From contig JACRQG010000007.1 of NCBI GenBank assembly GCA_016222805.1, forward strand, positions 62,001 to 126,000: a stretch of 64,000 nt of DNA, in the 5' to 3' direction. This DNA comes from Verrucomicrobiota bacterium (lineage in GTDB: Bacteria; Verrucomicrobiota; Verrucomicrobiia; Opitutales; Opitutaceae). Of this stretch, positions 41,917-50,726 are shown in pieces. A model generated the notes under the pieces. It saw only the letters and a list, made by a program, of their open reading frames with translations, ran no database searches and was not told the DNA's origin. Position numbers and translations under genes: made by a program. Positions within the stretch are counted from its first letter, which is position 1; the number at the start of each line of letters is the position of its first letter.

Positions 41917-44900
41917 ATGAGGTCGTTGTCTTGGCTGGGTGTGGTCGGGATGCTGCTGGCCCTGGGGGCCGGAAGGGCCGAAACGCTGCCGCTGGCCGGG
42001 GAATGGCGGTTCCGCCTCGATGCCGACCAGCAGGGGGAGCCGGCCCGGTGGTTTGCGGCCGAACTCGGGGGCGATCAGCGCCTCCGCCTGCCGGGCACGA
42101 TGGACGACGCCGGACTGGGGCCGCGCAACGCCAAGGAACCCACGCTGGAGGGACCGTACCGGGTTTTCGACTACGCGGGCGCCGCCTGGTACCAGCGCGA
42201 GGTCGAGATCCCGGCGGATTGGCAGGGCCGGCGCGTGACCCTGTTCCTCGAGCGCTGCCGCTGGGTGACGACGGTGTGGCTGGACGACCGGCGCCTCGGC
42301 TCCGGCGACAGCCTGGTGGCGCCGCACGTCTACGATCTCGGCACCGCGGTGGCACCGGGCCGCCACCGCCTGACCGTGCGGGTCGACAACACGGTGAAGC
42401 ACAACCTCGGCCGGTTTGTCTCGGCCTTGTTCGGCGGGACGTGGGGCAACATGAACGGCATCGTGGGTCGGATCGAGCTGGCGGCCACGCCGCCGGTGTG
42501 GATCGACGACGTGCAGGTCTACCCCGATCGCGCGCAGCGCAACGCGCGCGTCGCCGTCAGGATCGGCAACGCCACCGGCCGCGCGGGGCGCGGGGAGCTG
42601 CACGTGGGGCCCCAGCGACTCGCCGTGACCTGGGGCCTCGACGGCGGCGCGGCGGAGGCGGTCCTCGACCTCGCCACGACCCCGGATTGGGACGAATTCG
42701 CTCCCCGGCTGACGGAGGTGCGGGTGCGGCTGGGCGGGCACGAGCGCACGGTCCGCTTCGGGCTGCGCTCCCTGGGGACCAGCGGCACGCAGTTCACGCT
42801 CAATGGCCGGCCGCTTTTCCTGCGGGGGACCCTGGAATGCTCGGTCTGGCCGCTCACCGGCTACCCACCGACCGACGTGGAGAGCTGGCGGAAAATCTGC
42901 CGGACGATTCGGGCGTACGGACTGAATCACCTGCGGTTTCACTCGTGGTGTCCGCCGGAGGCGGCGTTCGCCGCCGCGGACGAAGAAGGCATCCTGCTGC
43001 AGGTTGAAGGGCCGCAGGCGAACGTCCCCGCCGGGGCCGATCCCGCGCGCGACGCGTTCATGGAGGCCGAGTATCAGCGGATCGTTGACACCTATGGCAA
43101 CCACCCGTCGTTCGCCCTCATGGCGCTCGGCAACGAGTTCGGCGGGAACGACGCCCTCCTGGCCCGCTGGGTCGGCGATCTGCGGGCGCGGGATTCGCGC
43201 CACCTCTACACCGCGGCGTCGAACAACCGGCAGCGGCCGGCGAACCGTCAGTTCACCGTGCTGCCGCAGGGGCGCGGCATTCCGGCGGCGGGGACGCAGC
43301 GGGATCTGCGCGAGGTCGTCGCGGCGGACGGGCGCCCGGCGATCGGGCACGAGATCGGGCAGTGGATGTACTATCCGGACTTCCGCGAAATCGCGAAGTA
43401 CACCGGCGTGCTGGCGCCGCGGAACCTGGAATTGGTGCGAGAGGATTTGGCGCGGAAGCACCAACTGGAGCTGGCGCCGCGATACGTGGCGGCGAGCGGG
43501 CAGTTCGCGACCCGCCTGTACAAGGAGGAGATTGAGGTGCTCCTGCGCACGCCGGGGTACGGTGGTTTCCAGTTGCTGGACCTGCACGACTACCCGACGC
43601 AGGGCACGGCGCTGGTCGGGCCGCTGGATGCGTTCTGGGAGTCCAAAGGTTTCATCTCGCCCGAAGCCTGGCGGCGGTTCTGCGGGCCCACGGTGCCGCT
43701 CCTGCGGTTCGCGCGGCGCACCTACACGACGGCGGAGACCATTGAAGCCGTGGCGGAGCTCGCGCACTTCGGACCGGCGGACCTGGCCCGGGTGGAGCCG
43801 CGCTGGATCCTGCGCGAGGCGGGCGGCCGCGAGGTGGCTTCCGGGAAACTACCGGTGACCTCCGCGCCCACCGGCCGGCTGACGGGACTGGGATCCGTGC
43901 AGGTGGCATTGGCGAAGGTGGCGGCGCCGGCCCGCGTGAACCTGAGTGTGGCCATCGCCGGCACGGAGTTCGCGAACGACTGGGATCTCTGGGTGTATCC
44001 GGCGACGTCGGCCCCGGTTCCTCCCACGGACCTCGCCCGGTGTCGCACTTGGGAGGAGGCGAAGGCGGCGCTGGCAGCCGGACGCAAGGTCCTATTTTTC
44101 GCCCACGGGGCCGCAACCCAGCAGTCGCGCCGGGGGCGGTTCCTGCCGGTGTTCTGGAGCCCGGTGTGGTTTCCGCAGCAGAAGCCGAACACGATGGGCC
44201 TTCTGTGTGATCCCGCGCATCCGCTGCTCGCGCACTTCCCGACCGACTTCCACAGCGACTGGCAGTGGTACGAGCTGATGCAGCGTTCGCGAATGTTCAA
44301 TCTCGACGCTGCGCCGCCCGCGTACCGACCCCTGGTTCAGGTGATCGACAACTTTGCACGGAACGAGCGGCTCGGGCTGATCTTCGAAGGCCGGGTGGGG
44401 CCGGGCCGCCTGCTGGTGTGCGGCATCGATCTTCCCGCGCTGGAGGGGGACCCCGCCGCGCGGCAGTTGCTGGCGAGCCTCTATGCGTACCTGGAGTCCG
44501 CGGCGTTTCGCCCGGCTGCGGAGCTGGACGCCGCGCTGCTCGAGGGCCTTTTTGTGCCGAACTTTGCCAACGAACTCCACCGCCTCGGCGCGCAGGTGCG
44601 CGTCGACACGCAGGCGGACGATTTTCCCGCGGAGCAACTCCTCGACGGCCGGCCGGAGACGTTCTGGCACACCTCGTGGGCGGAGGGGGCGGCCGGGTAT
44701 CCTCATCACATCATCGTCGAGTTGCCGCGTCCCACGCGCGTGACGGGCTTGCGGTGCCTGCCGCGGCAGGACGGCAACCGCAACGGCTGGATCAAGGACT
44801 ATGTCGTGCAGGTGAGCACCGACGGCCGGGTGTGGGAGGAGACGGTGGCGAAGGGCAGCCTGGCCCGGGATGACAGCTGGAAGGAGATCCGGTTTGCCCG

Positions 44901-45012
44901 GGCGGTGGAGACGCGGTGGTTGAAACTCGTGGTTCTGGGGGGATTTGATCCGGCGCGGACCCATGCGTCGCTGGCGGAGCTGACCCTGCTCCCCGAGCCT
45001 GCGCGGCCGTAG
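41917..45012 (+). CDS. GH2 family glycoside hydrolase with C-terminal F5/8 type C (discoidin-like) domain
   Basis: A 1031-residue secreted enzyme (signal peptide SLSWLGVVGMLLALGAGRA). Residues about 25-190 form the GH2 sugar-binding jelly roll (GEWRFRLD, WYQREVEIP, RLTVRVDN). An immunoglobulin-like domain follows (about 195-290), then the TIM barrel with FLRGTLECSVWPLTGYPP, LRFHSWCPPEAAF and the acid/base E407 in LGNEFGG. A later beta region and a discoidin-like domain (about 890-1025, FPAEQLLDGRPETFWHT) complete it. Family members include beta-galactosidases, glucuronidases and mannosidases; the substrate cannot be told here. The position after a xylanase suggests action on hemicellulose fragments. 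Confidence 0.88.
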   Translation: MRSLSWLGVVGMLLALGAGRAETLPLAGEWRFRLDADQQGEPARWFAAELGGDQRLRLPGTMDDAGLGPRNAKEPTLEGPYRVFDYAGAAWYQREVEIPADWQGRRVTLFLERCRWVTTVWLDDRRLGSGDSLVAPHVYDLGTAVAPGRHRLTVRVDNTVKHNLGRFVSALFGGTWGNMNGIVGRIELAATPPVWIDDVQVYPDRAQRNARVAVRIGNATGRAGRGELHVGPQRLAVTWGLDGGAAEAVLDLATTPDWDEFAPRLTEVRVRLGGHERTVRFGLRSLGTSGTQFTLNGRPLFLRGTLECSVWPLTGYPPTDVESWRKICRTIRAYGLNHLRFHSWCPPEAAFAAADEEGILLQVEGPQANVPAGADPARDAFMEAEYQRIVDTYGNHPSFALMALGNEFGGNDALLARWVGDLRARDSRHLYTAASNNRQRPANRQFTVLPQGRGIPAAGTQRDLREVVAADGRPAIGHEIGQWMYYPDFREIAKYTGVLAPRNLELVREDLARKHQLELAPRYVAASGQFATRLYKEEIEVLLRTPGYGGFQLLDLHDYPTQGTALVGPLDAFWESKGFISPEAWRRFCGPTVPLLRFARRTYTTAETIEAVAELAHFGPADLARVEPRWILREAGGREVASGKLPVTSAPTGRLTGLGSVQVALAKVAAPARVNLSVAIAGTEFANDWDLWVYPATSAPVPPTDLARCRTWEEAKAALAAGRKVLFFAHGAATQQSRRGRFLPVFWSPVWFPQQKPNTMGLLCDPAHPLLAHFPTDFHSDWQWYELMQRSRMFNLDAAPPAYRPLVQVIDNFARNERLGLIFEGRVGPGRLLVCGIDLPALEGDPAARQLLASLYAYLESAAFRPAAELDAALLEGLFVPNFANELHRLGAQVRVDTQADDFPAEQLLDGRPETFWHTSWAEGAAGYPHHIIVELPRPTRVTGLRCLPRQDGNRNGWIKDYVVQVSTDGRVWEETVAKGSLARDDSWKEIRFARAVETRWLKLVVLGGFDPARTHASLAELTLLPEPARP

Positions 45013-45151
45013 GCAGGCGGGCGGTGCGGGACAAGAGGTGAACAAAAAACGCGGAGCCAGCCCTGTGGGCTTGCGCTAGCCTCGCACGGCGAGAAACTCT
45101 GTATCCCTGCGGATGCAGCGGCGTCTTGCTTCCTCTCCCTTCGATTTCCCC

Positions 45152-46555
45152 ATGGCATCATCCTACCTCACCCGTCGCGACTTCATCAACTTCTCGGCCA
45201 CGGCGGCCGCCCTCCTGGGCTTCGCCGGCTGCCAGACTCTCGCCAAGAATCCGCGCAAGCCGCGACCGATCGCCCCGGGGGCGAAGGTGCGCGTGGCGCA
45301 GGTCGGCCTCGGCGGCAAGGGCTTCAGCGACATCATGCAGCACAAGGACGAGGAAGTCGTGGCGCTGTGTGACATCGATTGGGAGGGAGCCAAGAAGAGC
45401 ACGCTTGCCAAGCTGGTGGCGGAGTTCCCGAAGGCGAAAAAGTACACGGATTTCCGGAAGATGCTCATCGAGATGGACGACCAGATCGACGCGGTCGTCG
45501 TGAGCACGCCGGACCACATGCACTTCCTGCCGGCCTACATGGCGATCATGATGGGCAAGCACGTTTACGTGCAAAAGCCGCTGACGCAGACGGTGGGCGA
45601 GGCGCGGGAGCTCCTGCGGCTGGCGCGGATGAACGGCGTCTGCACGCAGATGGGCAACCAGGGTCACGCCGGCGAAGGCATCCGTCTCGTCCGCGAGTGG
45701 TTCCAGGCCGGGGTGCTCGGCGAAGTCCGGGAGGCGCAGATCTGGACCAACCGGCCGATCTGGCCGCAGGGCTTCCCGGAGTGGCCGAAGGAGGAGCCGA
45801 TTCCGGCGAGCGTGAACTGGGATCTCTTCATCGGCCGGGCGCCGATGAAGCCCTACAGCTCGGCGATCCATCCGTTCAAGTGGCGCGGCTTCATCGACTA
45901 CGGCTGCGGTGCCCTCGGCGACATGGCCTGCCACCTGATGGACGCGTCGTACTGGAATCTTGAGTTGGGTTCGCCGACGAGCGTGGAGCTGAAGGAGATC
46001 GAGGCGGCCAGCAAGGTGGCGTTCCCGAAATCCGCGGTGGTCGAATACCAGTTCCCGGCCCGCAAGTCCGCCGATGGCAAGAGCACGCTCCCGCCGGTGA
46101 AGCTCACGTGGTATGAAGGCGGCCGCAAGCCCGCCAAGCCGGCGCAAATGGAGGACAACCGCCAGCTCGCGAAGGGCGGCCAACTCATCATCGGCTCCAA
46201 GGCGACGGTTTACGACGGCAACGACTACTGCAACAGCCCGCGCATCATCCCGGAGACGTTGCACCAGAAGCTGCAGCCGTCCTTCCCGCCGAAGACCATT
46301 CCGCGCGTGCCGAACAACGAGCCGCACCGCGAATGGATCACCGCCATCCGCAAGAACGATCCGTCGCACGCCGGCTCGAACTTCGAATACTCCGTGCCGT
46401 TCACCGAGATGGTGTGTCTCGGCACGATGGCGATCCTGGCGGGTGGCAAGTTCAACTGGGATCCGGTCAAGCTGACGAGCGGTCGTCCGGAGGTGGACAA
46501 GCTGCTCTACCCGATCTACCGCAAGGGCTGGGAGATGACCTCGGTCGTCGCCTGA
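45152..46555 (+). CDS. Tat-exported Gfo/Idh/MocA family oxidoreductase, probable lipoprotein
   Basis: A 467-residue protein. The Tat motif TRRDFINFSATAA and a lipobox-like FAGC (Cys about residue 27) suggest export as a folded, lipid-anchored enzyme. The Rossmann domain starts KVRVAQVGLGGKGFSDI; STPDHMH and VYVQKPLTQTVGEA follow the family pattern, with the catalytic Lys in QKPL. The C-terminal domain begins about residue 150 (GNQGHAGEGIRLVREW). Such proteins use NAD(P) or act as non-redox hydrolases on sugars. The following Tat sugar isomerase is a frequent partner. A strong hairpin follows the stop. Confidence 0.92.
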   Translation: MASSYLTRRDFINFSATAAALLGFAGCQTLAKNPRKPRPIAPGAKVRVAQVGLGGKGFSDIMQHKDEEVVALCDIDWEGAKKSTLAKLVAEFPKAKKYTDFRKMLIEMDDQIDAVVVSTPDHMHFLPAYMAIMMGKHVYVQKPLTQTVGEARELLRLARMNGVCTQMGNQGHAGEGIRLVREWFQAGVLGEVREAQIWTNRPIWPQGFPEWPKEEPIPASVNWDLFIGRAPMKPYSSAIHPFKWRGFIDYGCGALGDMACHLMDASYWNLELGSPTSVELKEIEAASKVAFPKSAVVEYQFPARKSADGKSTLPPVKLTWYEGGRKPAKPAQMEDNRQLAKGGQLIIGSKATVYDGNDYCNSPRIIPETLHQKLQPSFPPKTIPRVPNNEPHREWITAIRKNDPSHAGSNFEYSVPFTEMVCLGTMAILAGGKFNWDPVKLTSGRPEVDKLLYPIYRKGWEMTSVVA

Positions 46556-46580
46556 GTCGGCGGCGTTGAGAGCGTTTCTG

Positions 46581-46620
46581 TCGGCGCCGGGTCCGGTGGG
46601 ATCCGGCGCCGATTTGCTTT
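46581..46620 (+). terminator. probable intrinsic terminator of the Gfo/Idh/MocA gene
   Basis: TCGGCGCCGG (46581-46590) and its exact complement CCGGCGCCGA (46603-46612) form a 10-bp stem with a 12-base loop, followed by TTTGCTTTCC. It starts 26 bases after the stop codon. The T tract is interrupted, so efficiency may be partial; the next gene on the same strand begins 47 bases after the stem. Confidence 0.6.
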
Positions 46621-46658
46621 CCACGGACCACGGTTCCGCCTAGTTTTCGGTTTTCGCC

Positions 46659-47636
46659 ATGTCACACATTCCCCCGACTCCCCGACGTTCCTTCCTCAAG
46701 TCTGCCGCTGCCCTCGGGGTGGTGGCTGCCGTGTCGCCGGCCGTGCGTTCCGCGACGGCGGCGAAGGCCGAGAAATTCAAGATCTCCCTGGCGCAGTGGT
46801 CGCTGAACAAGCGCTTCCTCAAGCGGCCGGGCGCAGAACCCCTCGACAACCTGGAGTTCGCGAAGATCGCCCGCTCGGTGGGCATCGACGGCATCGAGTA
46901 CGTGAACCAGATGTTCAAGGACAAGGCGAAGGACGAGGCCTACCTCGGCGAGATGAAGAAGCGCGCGGCCGGCGAGGGCGTGAAGAGCCTGCTGATCATG
47001 GTCGACGGCGAAGGCAGCATCGGCGCTCCCAAGGAGGAAGTGCGCGCGAAGACGGTCGAGAATCACCTGAAGTGGCTCGATGCGGCGAAGTTCCTCGGCT
47101 GCCACAGCATCCGGGTCAATGCGGCCAGCGACTCCAAGCTGAGTTGGGATGAGCAGGCGAAACTGGCCGCCGACGGCCTGCACCGCCTCTGTGTCGAGGG
47201 CGACAAACGCGGCCTCTGGGTCGTGGTGGAGAACCACGGCGGCACCTCATCGAACGGCAAGTGGCTCACGCAGGTGATGAAGCTCGCTGACCACAAGCGG
47301 GTCGGCATCCTGCCGGATTTCGGAAACTTCTACACGGACCGGAACAAGTCCGAGATGTACAACCCCTACCAGGGCCTTCGCGAGTTCATGCCCTGGGTGA
47401 AGGAGGCGGTCAGCGCCAAGTCGTGGGACTGGGACACCGGTGCCGGCCGGTTCTACACCGAAGAGCGCCGCGAGAAGATTGAGATGACCCTCGATTACGA
47501 GCGCCTGATCAAGATCGTGATCGCTGCCGGCTATTCCGGCTACATCGGCATCGAATACGAAGGCTCCAAGCACTCGGAAATCGACGGGATCAAGCGCACC
47601 AAGCAGGCGCTGGAGGAAGTCCGGGCCCTGCTCTAA
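46659..47636 (+). CDS. Tat-exported sugar phosphate isomerase/epimerase-like TIM-barrel protein
   Basis: A 325-residue protein. Its Tat signal is PRRSFLKSAAALGVVAAVSP (residues 8-27). The mature part is an AP-endonuclease-2/xylose-isomerase-like barrel: FKISLAQWSLNK, GIDGIEYVNQMF, LWVVVENHGGTSSNGKW, VGILPDFGNFY and YIGIEYEG. The Glu and Asp residues in VENHGG, PDFGN and IEYEG are the usual metal ligands of this fold. It probably isomerises or epimerises a free sugar outside the cytoplasm, together with the oxidoreductase upstream. CTAG at 46640-46643 may belong to a separate promoter. Confidence 0.88.
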   Translation: MSHIPPTPRRSFLKSAAALGVVAAVSPAVRSATAAKAEKFKISLAQWSLNKRFLKRPGAEPLDNLEFAKIARSVGIDGIEYVNQMFKDKAKDEAYLGEMKKRAAGEGVKSLLIMVDGEGSIGAPKEEVRAKTVENHLKWLDAAKFLGCHSIRVNAASDSKLSWDEQAKLAADGLHRLCVEGDKRGLWVVVENHGGTSSNGKWLTQVMKLADHKRVGILPDFGNFYTDRNKSEMYNPYQGLREFMPWVKEAVSAKSWDWDTGAGRFYTEERREKIEMTLDYERLIKIVIAAGYSGYIGIEYEGSKHSEIDGIKRTKQALEEVRALL

Positions 47637-47658
47637 GCGGAGGGCGCAGGAGGCCCGG

Positions 47659-48837
47659 TCAGCCCCGGGCCTTCTGCCGAAGCCGGAGAAAGGCCCGCTC
47701 GATCAGGTAATACGAGAGGGCGGCGGCAGCGATGCTGGCCACCACGCTGCCGGCCAGTTCGACCTCCTCTGGCAACCCCAGGCGGGCAAACCGCTGGGAC
47801 GAGAAGATCTTCTTCATCGGCACGTGCCAGAGGTAGAGCGAATAGGAGATCTGGCCGAACCAGACGAGCCCGCGGGATCGCAGCGGACCCGCCAGGAGCG
47901 AATGCGGACTGAGCAGCGTCGTCAGGATGAGGAGGGCGGTGGCGGCGCCGGCGACGCCGAATCCGCCAAGAAAGGCGAGCGGGGCCTTGTCCGGCGTGAA
48001 GCGAATGAGCAGGGCGAGGCCGATGGCGGAGATCAGTTCGGCAATCCGCACCAGTGGACGGCTCCACGGCACCGGAGCCGGGCCGGGCGTGGAAGCGACG
48101 ATTCCGAGCCGAACCAAGGCCGTCGCTGCGCCCAGAAAGACCGCGTCCAGCCGCGTATCGGTCCCGCCATAGATGCGGGCAAGGTTATCCTCGCCGGTCC
48201 AGACCACGATTCGCCACAGGGCGGACGCCAGGGCGATGCCCACGGCCAGCCGGAACAGCGGGCGGAGCACAACGCCGTGGCGGCGCGTCACGAAAGCCAG
48301 GAGGACGGCCCACAGGACATAGAAGTGCATCTCCACCGCCAGGGACCAGGTGTGCGCCGTACCGCCGACCCACGCTTCGCTGTCGGCGGCAAGCATCCAG
48401 TTTGAGAAATAGAGCAGGTTCGAGACGACGACGAGGGACACCCGGGCGGCCCCCACTTCGGAGCGGGTGAGAGAGGAAAGCGCGGCGGCGGCGATCAACA
48501 CCACCAGCGCAGGGTAGAGGCGCAGAAAGCGGCGCTGAAAGAAGCGTGAGAGGGAGATGGTCCCAGTGCGCAGCCGTTCCTCGAGGAGGAGCGTGGTGAT
48601 GAGAAAGCCGGAGAGCGCAAAGAACATGTCGACGCCCAGGAACCCTCCTTGCAGCCAAGAGATCCCGAGGTTGTGGCCCAGGACGACCAGCACGGCGATC
48701 CCGCGCAGGCCGTCGAGTGCGGGGGCGTGTCCCAGCGGAGAGAAGCCTGCCGGGGTGGGCGAGGTAGGGCGGGGCGAAGCAAGAGGCTCCACGGGAGGGG
48801 CGGGTGGGTCGATTATGCGCAGGCAGCCGACCGACAC
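47659..48837 (-). CDS. membrane O-acyltransferase (OafA/YrhL family, acyltransferase 3)
   Basis: A 392-residue polytopic protein. After a Pro-rich N-terminus comes ALDGLRGIAVLVVLGHN, with the Arg and His of the acyltransferase-3 active site, and GVDMFFALSGFLITTLLLEE. SRFFQRRFLRLYP follows, then about nine more helices. Members transfer acetyl or other acyl groups to cell-envelope or secreted sugars. The start is likely the GTG at 48837; no ATG precedes the first helix. It converges with the isomerase gene (22-base gap). The substrate is unknown. Confidence 0.88.
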   Translation of the reverse strand: MSVGCLRIIDPPAPPVEPLASPRPTSPTPAGFSPLGHAPALDGLRGIAVLVVLGHNLGISWLQGGFLGVDMFFALSGFLITTLLLEERLRTGTISLSRFFQRRFLRLYPALVVLIAAAALSSLTRSEVGAARVSLVVVSNLLYFSNWMLAADSEAWVGGTAHTWSLAVEMHFYVLWAVLLAFVTRRHGVVLRPLFRLAVGIALASALWRIVVWTGEDNLARIYGGTDTRLDAVFLGAATALVRLGIVASTPGPAPVPWSRPLVRIAELISAIGLALLIRFTPDKAPLAFLGGFGVAGAATALLILTTLLSPHSLLAGPLRSRGLVWFGQISYSLYLWHVPMKKIFSSQRFARLGLPEEVELAGSVVASIAAAALSYYLIERAFLRLRQKARG

Positions 48838-48932
48838 ACGCCAATTCGCCAGGTGGGGACGCGGCGGGTCGTCACCCGCTTTGCTGCCGGCGTCGCGGCC
48901 TGCCTGATCTGCCGGACCGGCAGTTGAACCGC

Positions 48933-50585
48933 TCAGGGTACGCGGACGCGGAGGTCCCGGCCGTAGAGAGGCAGAAGCGGATGCCGGGCGACGGCGCGGA
49001 ACTCGTACGTGCGCCCTTTGCCCAGGCCCGTGGCGGTGGCCGTGAAGGTGCCCTTGTCCTTTCGCGTACCGGCGGGGACCGCGGTCCAGGTGTCCGGGCG
49101 ATCGTTGAGGTCGAGACCCGTGATGTCGCGGTATTCGAAGCCGACCTCGAGGGCGGCCGCGTCGCCCAGGGCGAGAAGATTGCCTTCGCAGCGGACGCTG
49201 TGGGTGGCCTTGTCGTAGGAGGCCTTGACGGTGGCGACGTGCGGCGGCGTGAAGGCGGGCTGCACATGGGTGAGCTTGATCACGATCGGGTTGGGCCAGC
49301 GTCGGTCATCGTGGAGGCGCTGGGTGTGCATCGCGCGGACGTGCAGGCCGTCGGCCTCCTGGCGGAAGGTGGTCTTGGGCACCACCGAGGGCTGATACTC
49401 CATCACCTGGTCGTTCTGGCCAAGGATCGAGGCTTCGGTCTGGGGCGTGGCGCGGACGGATTTCAGGACAAATTCCTTCCAGGCGCCGTCGGGCCAGGGT
49501 TCGGTCCGCTTGATGATCGCATACAGCGTGTCGGCGTCCTTGCGCTTGGTAAACCAGATGTCGCGTTCATTGGTGATCACCCAGGGGCGGACGGCGTAGA
49601 TGCACTCCTGGTTCACGAACATCCAGAGCGCGATTTCGCGGAGCCGCTCCTCCTGCTCGATGGGGAGTTCGCCGTCGGGCTTGGGGCCGACGTTGAGGAG
49701 GAGGTTGCCGCCCTTGGCGCGGGTCTCGATGAGCAGCGAGAGGCACTGCGGGCCACTCTTGTAGACCTCGTGGGTCGGTTGGTAGCCCCAGGAGCGTCCC
49801 ATGGTGATGCAGGATTCCCAGGCTCCCTCGAGGGGAATGCCGGGAATGTTCTGCTCCGGGGTCGGGATGGCGCCGCGCGTCACGACCACATTGGGCTGGA
49901 GCTGCCAGGCGACCTCGCGCAGGCCCTGCGGCTCGCCGTCGAAGAAAAGAACGTCGATCGGGCCATAGTGGGTCAGCAACTCGCGCACCTGCTCCTGATC
50001 GTGTCGGAGCAATCCCGGATTCTGCGACGGCTGGACGGCAGGGATGTTGCGCTGGAGCTGGATGCCGTTCTTCCAGAGCCACCAGAAATCATCCGGAGAA
50101 TGGTAGAGACCGGCGGCGATCCCCTGGGCGCGAAAGGCCTCGAGCAGTTCCTTGGTGATGTCGCGCCGGAAGGGCGTGTTGCCGACATGAAAATCGGTGG
50201 TTTGCGTCGGCCACAGGCAGAAACCCGCATGGTGCTTGGCCGTGAGCACGACGTAACGGATGCCCGCGAGCCGGGCGAGGGCGGCCCAGTCGGCCGGATG
50301 AAACTTGCTGGGGTTGAACAGCCGGGGCAGCTCCGCGAAGTAGCGCCGCTGGTAGTCTTCCGAGGCGCCCACGAGGGAGTGGCTGATCACTGTGCCCAGT
50401 TGCACATCGACGTTCCAGTGAATGAAGAGACCGAAGCCGAGGTCGCGAAACCACTCGAGCCGCTCGGGCTTGTTGAGCGAACCGGCCGTGGCATCCTGTA
50501 CGACGGCGGCACGCACAAGCGGAGCGACGGCGGCGGCTCCGGCGACCAGGAGGAGGGCGAGGCGGGGCAGACGGGGGAGGCGCAT
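48933..50585 (-). CDS. GH29 alpha-L-fucosidase
   Basis: A 550-residue secreted enzyme (signal peptide RLALLLVAGAAAVAPLVRA). GH29 motifs: WFRDLGFGLFIHWNV, FNPSKFHPADWAALARLAG, YVVLTAKHHAGFCLW, and the nucleophile D216 in DVLFFDGE. GGNLLLNVGPKPDGEL closes the barrel. A C-terminal beta-sandwich (about 420-550) follows, ending in LRVRVP. It would release fucose from glycans. It lies next to a TonB receptor on the same strand (141-base gap), so the receptor may import its products, though no SusD-like protein is present. Confidence 0.93.
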   Translation of the reverse strand: MRLPRLPRLALLLVAGAAAVAPLVRAAVVQDATAGSLNKPERLEWFRDLGFGLFIHWNVDVQLGTVISHSLVGASEDYQRRYFAELPRLFNPSKFHPADWAALARLAGIRYVVLTAKHHAGFCLWPTQTTDFHVGNTPFRRDITKELLEAFRAQGIAAGLYHSPDDFWWLWKNGIQLQRNIPAVQPSQNPGLLRHDQEQVRELLTHYGPIDVLFFDGEPQGLREVAWQLQPNVVVTRGAIPTPEQNIPGIPLEGAWESCITMGRSWGYQPTHEVYKSGPQCLSLLIETRAKGGNLLLNVGPKPDGELPIEQEERLREIALWMFVNQECIYAVRPWVITNERDIWFTKRKDADTLYAIIKRTEPWPDGAWKEFVLKSVRATPQTEASILGQNDQVMEYQPSVVPKTTFRQEADGLHVRAMHTQRLHDDRRWPNPIVIKLTHVQPAFTPPHVATVKASYDKATHSVRCEGNLLALGDAAALEVGFEYRDITGLDLNDRPDTWTAVPAGTRKDKGTFTATATGLGKGRTYEFRAVARHPLLPLYGRDLRVRVP

Positions 50586-50726
50586 GGCGGGAGTTTCGCA
50601 GAATCGGCGGGCTCAGGGAATGGCGGGTTTTGGCATCGTGATGCCTTTTCTTGGCCGGAAGGGAGCGAGTTGCCCTCGGGCGCGCGTTCGCCCTCGGCTT
50701 GAGCGCGGCGGCGCGGTGACGCGCCC

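Noticed and set aside
39049-43767. A 1572-codon open frame on the - strand opposite the xylanase and GH2 genes
   Set aside because: The opposite strand encodes two complete enzymes with catalytic motifs. The antisense frame is Arg/Pro/His-rich without any domain, as expected for stop-poor complement frames in GC-rich DNA.
48804-50702. A 632-codon + strand frame opposite the fucosidase
   Set aside because: The - strand has a complete GH29 enzyme with signal peptide and nucleophile. The + frame is a shadow.
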